This document shows, in pieces, positions 21,261-26,914 of a stretch of 26,914 nucleotides of DNA (positions within the stretch are counted from its first letter, which is position 1; the number at the start of each line of letters is the position of its first letter). The notes under the pieces were generated by a model, which was not told the origin of the DNA, ran no database searches, and saw nothing but the letters and a program-made list of their open reading frames with translations. The position numbers and the translations under genes are program-made. Source of the DNA: UBA8516 sp035455245 (GTDB taxonomy: Archaea > Thermoproteota > Nitrososphaeria > Nitrososphaerales > Nitrosopumilaceae); NCBI GenBank assembly GCA_035455245.1, contig DATIFN010000024.1, forward strand, positions 1-26,914, read 5' to 3'.

Positions 21261-22080
21261 CTTCTAAACTCAGATCCAGGCCAGCAACTGAACTTGTAAT
21301 TTTTCCTACAGATATCATATCTATTCCTGTCTTTGCGTATGACTGGATGTTGGAAGAATTAATTCCTCCGGATGCCTCTAGTTTTACTTTGATTCGCAGT
21401 CCAAGTTTTTTCAATGTTTTAACAACTTGAGAAATTTCTTTTGGTTTCATGTTGTCAAGCATGATTATTGATGCTCCACCCTGTGCAGAAATAATGGCAT
21501 CATGAAGGTTTTCAACTTCGACTTCAAATGTTTTGTACTTTTTTCTTGCCTTTTCTAATAATGGATAAACAGAGCCAGCTACTGCAAGATGATTATCCTT
21601 TATCATTACCATTTGATCAAGAGATAGTCTATGTTTTTGTCCCCCACCTATAGCTACTGCTTCTTTGTCAAAATATCGTAATCCTGGAGCGGTCTTTCTT
21701 GTAGAATATAGTTTTACCTTGGGATTTATTTTTCGTATCTTTTGTACAAGCATGTTTGTTTGTGTGGCAATTCCACTCATCCTAGACAAAAGGTTTAGTG
21801 CCGTTCTCTCACATGAGAGCACGGCCTGTGCAGTACCCGAGATAACCATTACTGTATCATTTGGTTTTATATGAGAACCGTCAGTTTTTACTATCTTTAC
21901 TTGGCATCCTTTGGAGGAAAAGATTTCTTTTGCATACATGACACCCGCTATGATTCCGTACTGCCTTGAAATTATTTTTGCAGAAATTTTTTTTCTAGGT
22001 AATAAATTACTTGTAATATCACCTTTTCCAATATCCTCAGCTAAAAAACTAGCAAGCGCCTTTTTTGCACGTATATGCAA
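21253..22080 (-). CDS. nadC: Nicotinate-nucleotide pyrophosphorylase NadC
   Basis: 275 aa, ATG 22078-22080, beginning 1 nt after spt4 ends. It decarboxylates quinolinate and joins it to PRPP, giving nicotinate mononucleotide. Landmarks are SFLAEDIGKGDITSNLL, the LNLLSRMSGIATQT helix, the substrate-binding YSTRKTAPGLRYFDKEAVAIGG-type stretch followed by HRLSLDQMVMIKDNH, VEVENLHDA, MLDNMKP, and EASGGINSSNI with the closing TGIDMISVGK. All catalytic blocks of the family are present. It is encoded as the last gene of rpo7-spt4-nadC on the minus strand rather than with nadA, but converges on nadA. Confidence 0.95.
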   Translation of the reverse strand: MHIRAKKALASFLAEDIGKGDITSNLLPRKKISAKIISRQYGIIAGVMYAKEIFSSKGCQVKIVKTDGSHIKPNDTVMVISGTAQAVLSCERTALNLLSRMSGIATQTNMLVQKIRKINPKVKLYSTRKTAPGLRYFDKEAVAIGGGQKHRLSLDQMVMIKDNHLAVAGSVYPLLEKARKKYKTFEVEVENLHDAIISAQGGASIIMLDNMKPKEISQVVKTLKKLGLRIKVKLEASGGINSSNIQSYAKTGIDMISVGKITSSVAGLDLSLEVS

Positions 22081-22081
22081 T

Positions 22082-22270
22082 CTAGGTTACCTTAATTGCG
22101 TATTTTCCCTTTTCTTTAATTCCTAAAGATTTTGCCACTACAGAATTTATTGGATCAACTATCAGTACAGAGCCACGCCAATCCGGAGTAAGGTCAGATG
22201 ATTTGCAAATAGGACACACTTTACCTATAGTGACAAACTTGCACTTTCTGCATGCCATTTCTTTTACCAT
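22082..22270 (-). CDS. spt4: Transcription elongation factor Spt4
   Basis: 62 aa, ATG 22268-22270 (MVKEMACRKCKF); Met5 is an alternative. A zinc ribbon, CRKCKFVTIGKVCPICKS, is followed by the short Spt4 beta sheet with LTPDWRGSVLIVDP and SVVAKSLGIKEKGKYAI. These are strongly characteristic of archaeal Spt4 (once called RNA polymerase subunit E''). With Spt5 it clamps over the RNA polymerase cleft and aids processivity. It lies 7 nt downstream of rpo7, the standard archaeal pairing. Confidence 0.95.
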   Translation of the reverse strand: MVKEMACRKCKFVTIGKVCPICKSSDLTPDWRGSVLIVDPINSVVAKSLGIKEKGKYAIKVT

Positions 22271-22277
22271 ACTAGTT

Positions 22278-22892
22278 TCACTTTTCTACTTTCTTTGCCT
22301 TTTCGGCATGTGGTGGAGCTTTTGCCTTTTCAGCTTGGACTGGGGCTTTTGCCTTCTTTAGTTCTTCTTCAATCCATTCATCTGCCCCAAGGAATGGTTG
22401 TCTACATGTAATACCAATTTTCATTGCAGCTGATTTTCCAAGTGATACAGCAGTAATCCTTGCACGAATTGTAGAACCAATCTTTAGTGTCCTTCCACTT
22501 TGGTTTGCTAATATCATACCAGACTTTACATCGCTTTTTAGATAATCATCCATTACCTGGGACAAGTGCAATAACGCATCTGTTGCACCAATTCTTACAA
22601 ATGCACCAAAGTCTGTAATTTCAACAATTTCTCCTCGCACGATTTCTTGGAGTTTTGGATAAAATGTTAATGCAGTAAACTCTACTTTATGAAATGTACC
22701 TCCGTCACCAGAAACTATCTTTCCCATCTGATCCACTTTGGTATCAAGAATCATGATTACATAACCGAGTTCTGGGTTTATCATGCTCTCGTATTTTTCC
22801 CTCAAAATTGTAATTGCTGCCTTTTTTAGAGACTCACCAAAAAGTTTCGGTGGAATTCTGACTACATCAGTAAGGGTAGATATGGAGAACAT
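22278..22892 (-). CDS. rpo7: DNA-directed RNA polymerase subunit Rpo7 (RpoE)
   Basis: 204 aa, ATG 22890-22892. The N-terminal half is the RNP-type domain that docks on the polymerase (TDVVRIPPKLFGESLKKA, LGYVIMILDT), followed at about residues 80-165 by an S1 RNA-binding domain: EIVRGEIVEITDFGAFVRIG, DALLHLSQVMDDY, RTLKIGSTIRARITAVSL and MKIGITCRQPFLG. Rpo7 pairs with Rpo4 to form the stalk that helps open the promoter and guides RNA. The final 25 residues are a low-complexity tail with repeated KAKAP and AEKAK blocks, longer than needed for the fold. A CATAAATTG box about 26 nt upstream implies a leaderless message. Confidence 0.95.
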   Translation of the reverse strand: MFSISTLTDVVRIPPKLFGESLKKAAITILREKYESMINPELGYVIMILDTKVDQMGKIVSGDGGTFHKVEFTALTFYPKLQEIVRGEIVEITDFGAFVRIGATDALLHLSQVMDDYLKSDVKSGMILANQSGRTLKIGSTIRARITAVSLGKSAAMKIGITCRQPFLGADEWIEEELKKAKAPVQAEKAKAPPHAEKAKKVEK

Positions 22893-22960
22893 ACAGAGAA
22901 AATTGATAAAATTTCAATTTATGAATCTTTGGATGAATTTTATTCTTAATTTTGCCTATG

Positions 22961-22969
22961 TTTAAATAA
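22961..22969 (+). promoter_or_regulatory. TATA box of the Mrp/ApbC gene
   Basis: TTTAAATAA is centred 26 nt before ATG 22991, a textbook distance for a leaderless archaeal message. Confidence 0.55.
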
Positions 22970-22990
22970 TCTAAAAGCGAATTTTTCAAT

Positions 22991-24079
22991 ATGGTTGCAG
23001 TTGATGAGGTTCTAAAGACCCTAAGTTCAGTAATAGATCCAGACCTCAAAAAGGACATTGTATCCATGGGAATGATTAAAGATCTTGAAATAAATGGAAA
23101 TGATCTCAAGTTTACATTAGAACTTACTACACCTGCTTGTCCATTCAATGATGAAATAGAACAAGATGTCCGAAAGGCAGTTGGCTCTATACCAGGAATT
23201 GGCAAATATGACATGAAAGTTTCTGCCAAAGTAATGGAGGGTCGTGCCCTAAGCATGGATGAAATGATGCCAACTGTCAAAAACATCATTGGTGTGGCAA
23301 GCGGCAAGGGTGGAGTAGGCAAGACAACGGTTTCAGTTAATTTGGCACTTGCTCTTGCAAAAACTGGCGCCAAAGTGGGATTGCTTGACGCAGACATCTA
23401 TGGCCCAAGTGTTCCATTGATGCTTGGCATGGGAAAAGCGGTAATGGAGGTTGAAAACAACAAACTCCAACCTGCGGAATCACATGGACTCAAAGTTGTT
23501 TCGTTTGGATTTTTTGCAGAGCAGGAACACCAAGCTGCAATCTATAGAGGACCAATCATTTCTGGAATAGTAAAACAATTTTTGGTTGATACCAACTGGT
23601 CTGATTTGGATTATCTTATAGTAGACTTGCCCCCTGGGACTGGTGACATTCCACTTACATTGGCCCAAACAATACCAATTACTGGGATACTTGTGGTTAC
23701 GACACCACAAGAAGTTGCAAGCAATGTTGCAGTAAAGGCATTTGGAATGTTTCAGAAACTAAACGTTCCAATCCTTGGTGTAATTGAAAACATGAGCTAC
23801 TTCAAGTGTCCAGATTGTAATACTGTTCATCACATCTTTGGAGAAGGAGGAGCAAAAAAGATTTGCGAAAAGTTTGGTTTATCATTTCTTGGTGAGATTC
23901 CACTAAACCCTGGAATCATGGAGGGCTCTGATACTGGAAGACCAGTCCTTGTTACAGACCCCAATTCTACGCATGGTGAAGCATTTATGGCAGCTGCCAA
24001 AAATGTCGCAGCAAAATGCAGCATCCTTGCAGATCAACTCAAAGAAGAGCTTAGTGCTGAAGTAGCTACGCAAAAATAG
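22991..24079 (+). CDS. apbC: Mrp/ApbC-type Fe-S cluster carrier ATPase with MIP18 domain
   Basis: 362 aa, ATG 22991. Residues 1-80 form a MIP18/DUF59 domain (VLKTLSSVIDPDLKKDIVSM, LTTPACPFNDEIEQD). The rest is a deviant-Walker P-loop ATPase: GVASGKGGVGKTTVSVNLA at about 98-116, the switch regions LLDADIYGPSVPLMLG and LIVDLPPGTGDIPLT, and the Fe-S-binding Cys-x2-Cys in YFKCPDCNT, by which dimers hold a [4Fe-4S] cluster for delivery to target proteins. It is a close relative of ApbC and Nbp35/Ind1. In this window NadA is an obvious client with an Fe-S cluster, but no direct link is shown. Dephospho-CoA kinase follows 19 nt later. Confidence 0.94.
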   Translation: MVAVDEVLKTLSSVIDPDLKKDIVSMGMIKDLEINGNDLKFTLELTTPACPFNDEIEQDVRKAVGSIPGIGKYDMKVSAKVMEGRALSMDEMMPTVKNIIGVASGKGGVGKTTVSVNLALALAKTGAKVGLLDADIYGPSVPLMLGMGKAVMEVENNKLQPAESHGLKVVSFGFFAEQEHQAAIYRGPIISGIVKQFLVDTNWSDLDYLIVDLPPGTGDIPLTLAQTIPITGILVVTTPQEVASNVAVKAFGMFQKLNVPILGVIENMSYFKCPDCNTVHHIFGEGGAKKICEKFGLSFLGEIPLNPGIMEGSDTGRPVLVTDPNSTHGEAFMAAAKNVAAKCSILADQLKEELSAEVATQK

Positions 24080-24098
24080 CCAAAAACAAAGATACACT

Positions 24099-24590
24099 GT
24101 GCACCTTCCTGAGAAACTTCGTGAAAGCCTAAAAAAACCACTAGGGATTTTAATTAAAGACTCTGAAACCACAAAGGAAAACATTTTGAAAAACATTCCT
24201 CGAGGTTCGTTTGTAATTACTGTTGGAGACGCCACCACAGAAAAATTGGAAAAATTCGGGATTACACCGTCATTGCAAATCGTAGATGGTTTAGAAAAGA
24301 GGGTGCAGAGAGAATTGCCATCATCTGATATCAAGACAACCTTTTCTTGTACCAACCCAGCTGCTCAAATAACTAATGAAAGTCTTGATGCGATAAAAAA
24401 AGCACTTCATGCATCTCCTGCAAGAATCATAGTAATAGGTGAAGAAGACCTTCTTGTCTTGCCTGTTTGTGTGATGGCGCCTGAAAAGGCAGTTATTTTG
24501 TACGGACAACCAAATGAAGGACTAGTGATTGTAAAAATAAATTCAGACATAAGAAATAAAGCGCAAACAATAATGAATTCTATGACCTAG
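24099..24590 (+). CDS. GTP-dependent dephospho-CoA kinase (DUF359)
   Basis: 163 aa, GTG start 24099-24101. The sequence matches the archaeal DUF359 family, shown in Thermococcus to be the GTP-using kinase that completes CoA synthesis: opening LPEKLRESLKKPLGILI, then FVITVGDATTEKLEKFGITP with its conserved VGD, LQIVDGLEKR (IVDG with Lys/Arg), SCTNPAAQIT, and ARIIVIGEEDLLVLPVC followed by the VILYGQPNEGLVIV segment. It replaces bacterial CoaE. It follows the Fe-S carrier gene by 19 nt and is likely co-transcribed. The region 24591-24841 after it is non-coding and T-rich, for example TCAATTTTTTGATTT, consistent with termination. Confidence 0.88.
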   Translation: MHLPEKLRESLKKPLGILIKDSETTKENILKNIPRGSFVITVGDATTEKLEKFGITPSLQIVDGLEKRVQRELPSSDIKTTFSCTNPAAQITNESLDAIKKALHASPARIIVIGEEDLLVLPVCVMAPEKAVILYGQPNEGLVIVKINSDIRNKAQTIMNSMT

Positions 24591-24788
24591 TCTAGGTTTA
24601 CGGAGTATTTTTTTCCAAATTGATTTCATGAGAAACTTATAAAATGACTCAATTTTTTGATTTATTTTCATTTTTTCTAAACCAAACACTGTCTCTTTTC
24701 ATAAAGCTTCAAATTCTACTTTTTCTTTAAAGCGATGTGCAACGAAGGGATTCTCAACTAAAAAATAAAAAAAAGAACTCAATTTGGA

Positions 24789-24809
24789 TAAAAATAAATA
24801 ATAATTATT
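24789..24809 (+). promoter_or_regulatory. AT-rich promoter tract of the surface-protein gene
   Basis: A run of TA, A and T steps (TAAAAATAAATAATAATTAT) lies 33-53 nt before ATG 24842. It contains several TATA-like cores; transcription would start around 24820-24830, leaving a short leader with an AAAGG just before the ATG. The preceding 200 nt (24591 on) show only T-rich sequence and no ORF I can support. Confidence 0.4.
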
Positions 24810-24841
24810 TTCACAAAAGATTTCCTGATATCACAAAGGCG

Positions 24842-26914
24842 ATGGTTATTTTTTTAAGCTTTGCAATATATTTTTCTCTTACATCTATACAACTAGGTTT
24901 TTCCGATGGCATAGCTTTTAATCCCATCGCAACAAATCTGAGCAACAATTCTGGTTTTTCACAAGATCCTCAGATTACAGCAGTTGGCTCTAATGTGTAT
25001 GTAGTGTGGAAAGATTTCTCTTTTGGAAGTGGAGACATATTATTTGAAGCAAGCACAGATAATGGTACATCCTTTAGCAGTGTGATCAATGTAAGCAACA
25101 GCGTTGATTTGTCGGAGTTACCATCAATTGCCGCATCCGGCACAAATGTCTTTCTAACATGGATTGAATTTAATTCCACCGATGGAACTAATGAGATATT
25201 CTTTGATAAAAGCACAGATAATGGAGCTAACTTTGACGGTGCAATTAATCTTAGTAACAGTATTGATGATTCCTCATCTCCACAAATTGTTGCTTCTGGT
25301 TCTAACGTGTATGTAGTTTGGACTGAGTTGGACTCTGGTCCTGGAGGCTTGGAAATTTTTACTAGATCAAGTCAAGATGATGGTACATCATTTAGAGATA
25401 CTATCAACCTAAGTGATAATGCAGGAGGATCTACAGAACCACAAATTGCTGCGTCCGGCTCTAATGTATACGTGACGTGGAGTGATAGCACCTTTGGTAG
25501 TGGCGATACATTATTCAAGGCAAGTACTGATAATGGGATTTCATTTGGGAATCTCTCTAATCTAAGTGATAATGCAGGATCCTCATCCAGACCACAGATA
25601 GCTGAATATGGTTCAAATGTGTATGTGGTGTGGATCGATACGTCAGTTGGATCAGCTGACATTTTGTTTAACACAGGAAAACTTGTTCCAACCGAGATTA
25701 ATTTTGATAATTCGGAATATAAATTGAGTAATTCCGCAAATGTCTCAGTTACAGACATTGGTTCTAACCTTGACAGCAATTCTGTGGACAGCATATCGGT
25801 CAATATGACTTCAACTTCTGACACATTGGGAATTAATATCATTTTTTCAGAAACAGGAACTAACACAGGAATTTTTGAAGGACAGTGCAATTTCACAACC
25901 GGGCTTTCCTTTCCCGGAAACCTACATGCTTCAGCCGGGGATATAATTACAGCATCCTTTGGAGAACAAACTGGAATTGCATCCATATTCTCAAGAACTG
26001 TTACATTTAATCGGCCAATTTTTACACTAAGTGAGAATGCAATAGTTACAGTGACGGATCCAAATTCCAACCTTGACCCCGCTACAAAGGAAGAGATATC
26101 CATCACGATTACCTCGTCTACCGACTCCGTAGGGATTCCACTTAAACTAACGGAGACTGGACCTGATAGTGGAACCTTCACAAATCAAGCTTTAATATTC
26201 ATGACAGGTGATGATCAAATTCCAATAGGTAGGATTGTCACAGTAAGCCAGCAAGAACCTGCTGGTGGTTTGGATTTCAATAATGTTGTTGATACCATTA
26301 GCGTTGCGGTAAACTCAACTTCAGATCAAACAGGTCTCAATCCTTTCATTTTAACGGAGACTGGCCCTAACACAGGAATTTTTGAGCGCAAAATTATTTT
26401 TACTTCTGAAAATACCGGAAGCAATTCTCTTCATGTTTCTGCTGGAAATGTTGTTGGAGTAACTTACAAAGGTGAAACTTCCAAGGGGTTGGTCATTCCT
26501 AATTCAAATAGTGCTTTGGGCGCAATTCAATCCTCTGTAGGAGACACGATAACTGCATCCTTCGGAGGAACCAGAGGAACGGCAGAAATCGGACTTGGTT
26601 CTGGTGGTGGCGGAAGCGGGGGCGGTCTTCTTCGTCCTGGTTTTGTTCTTGATTTTATATCTACAGAGGGAGGTGTTGGAGACAGCTCGCCCCCTTCATT
26701 TACATTTAGAGGATCATCTATAACAACCACTACGGATCTTTCGGAAATCATATTGCCATCAAATGATTCGTCCATTGAATTTCCTTTTTCGATCAATGGT
26801 AATGGATTTGCTTTAAACTCTTACTCAAACAAAATTTTACCCAACCAGATTTTTACGGGGGACCACACATCATTAAAACTGATCCTCAACGATGCATCGG
26901 GCGTACATCATGTT
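24842..26914 (+). CDS. Large secreted surface protein, propeller repeats plus Ig-like modules, 3' incomplete
   Basis: ATG 24842 opens a frame of 691 codons with no stop before the window ends. The frame extends upstream to 24731, so a GTG at 24737 is possible. Residues 1-21 (MVIFLSFAIYFSLTSIQLGF) look like a signal peptide. Five sialidase/BNR-like repeats of 51-53 residues follow, each with SNVYVVW and an STDNG step; the repeated Asn-Val codons fall near 24992, 25145, 25304, 25463 and 25616. Next come Ig-like modules with VTD-x-SNLD and ETG-x-x-x-G-x-F ends, and a linker of Gly/Ser (about residues 586-597). N-x-S/T sequons are frequent. It is most likely a cell-surface or S-layer-associated protein; sialidase activity is not implied. 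Antisense frames here are shadows. Confidence 0.85.
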   Translation, partial: MVIFLSFAIYFSLTSIQLGFSDGIAFNPIATNLSNNSGFSQDPQITAVGSNVYVVWKDFSFGSGDILFEASTDNGTSFSSVINVSNSVDLSELPSIAASGTNVFLTWIEFNSTDGTNEIFFDKSTDNGANFDGAINLSNSIDDSSSPQIVASGSNVYVVWTELDSGPGGLEIFTRSSQDDGTSFRDTINLSDNAGGSTEPQIAASGSNVYVTWSDSTFGSGDTLFKASTDNGISFGNLSNLSDNAGSSSRPQIAEYGSNVYVVWIDTSVGSADILFNTGKLVPTEINFDNSEYKLSNSANVSVTDIGSNLDSNSVDSISVNMTSTSDTLGINIIFSETGTNTGIFEGQCNFTTGLSFPGNLHASAGDIITASFGEQTGIASIFSRTVTFNRPIFTLSENAIVTVTDPNSNLDPATKEEISITITSSTDSVGIPLKLTETGPDSGTFTNQALIFMTGDDQIPIGRIVTVSQQEPAGGLDFNNVVDTISVAVNSTSDQTGLNPFILTETGPNTGIFERKIIFTSENTGSNSLHVSAGNVVGVTYKGETSKGLVIPNSNSALGAIQSSVGDTITASFGGTRGTAEIGLGSGGGGSGGGLLRPGFVLDFISTEGGVGDSSPPSFTFRGSSITTTTDLSEIILPSNDSSIEFPFSINGNGFALNSYSNKILPNQIFTGDHTSLKLILNDASGVHHV
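24985..25665 (+). repeat. Five tandem protein repeats of 51-53 aa in the surface gene
   Basis: At DNA level the core is seen as ctAATGTGTATGTAGTGTGG and diverged copies at about 24992, 25145, 25304, 25463 and 25616, spaced 153, 159, 159 and 153 nt. They encode a propeller-type unit (x-P-Q-I-A-A-x-G-S-N-V-Y-V-V-W ... S-T-D-N-G). Copy 2 is the most diverged (TNVFLTW). Confidence 0.75.

Noticed and set aside
24985..25665. CRISPR or tandem DNA repeat array
   Set aside because: The periodic similarity is at protein level within one open frame, with diverged copies and 153-159-nt spacing; no short identical repeats with unique spacers exist in the window.
25372..26181. Long antisense open frames opposite the surface-protein gene (also at 26527-26796 and 24970-25215)
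   Set aside because: They mirror the repetitive, Ser/Thr-rich sense frame, which has a signal peptide and recognisable repeats; the antisense products have repetitive Val/Ser/Pro composition and no family features.

Overview
The window is AT-rich archaeal chromosome, and the gene content points to Nitrososphaerota (Thaumarchaeota), most likely a Nitrosopumilus/Nitrosarchaeum/Nitrosotenuis-type ammonia oxidiser. Archaeal markers are a nurA-herA-mre11-rad50 repair operon, RNA polymerase Rpo7 with Spt4, PurP, the GTP-dependent (DUF359) dephospho-CoA kinase, and many apparently leaderless genes whose TATA-like boxes sit about 26 nt before a start codon that is often TTG or GTG. The lineage is inferred from protein style and gene content; no 16S gene is present.

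Layout. 1-3130: end of a hotdog acyl-CoA thioesterase, a 72-aa protein, two SRPBCC (START-like) proteins flanking a 52-aa zinc-finger protein, a structured intergenic element (1638-1726), a GIY-YIG-like protein, a small hypothetical and a TPR protein. 3180-6750: a beta-hydroxyacid dehydrogenase, a SAM methyltransferase, a candidate small structured RNA with its own promoter (5044-5113), a small possible ATP-cone-like protein, a Cys-motif membrane protein and a bifunctional-nuclease-family (DUF151) protein. 6745-9600 (minus strand): a 49-aa membrane protein with its own terminator, a hypothetical, tatC, tatA and purP. 9698-11241: a zinc-ribbon microprotein, a winged-helix regulator and a four-HEAT-repeat protein whose two His-Glu motifs resemble half of deoxyhypusine hydroxylase.

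11238-16818 (minus strand): the double-strand-break resection operon nurA-herA-mre11-rad50, with adjoining or overlapping genes. 16890-19327: convergent P5C dehydrogenase and proline dehydrogenase genes, which together oxidise proline to glutamate. 19408-22080: aspartate dehydrogenase (nadX), quinolinate synthase (nadA) and, convergently, nadC, making a complete route from aspartate to nicotinate mononucleotide. nadC is the last gene of an rpo7-spt4-nadC operon. 22991-24590: an Mrp/ApbC-type Fe-S carrier and dephospho-CoA kinase. 24842 to the end: the start of a large secreted surface protein with five propeller-type repeats followed by Ig-like modules, open at the window edge.

The window is mostly core metabolism and information processing. 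I see no insertion sequence, CRISPR array, prophage or tRNA gene. The best leads for new biology are the two structured intergenic elements, the half-size DOHH-like HEAT protein, the microproteins, and the cysteine-rich membrane protein.
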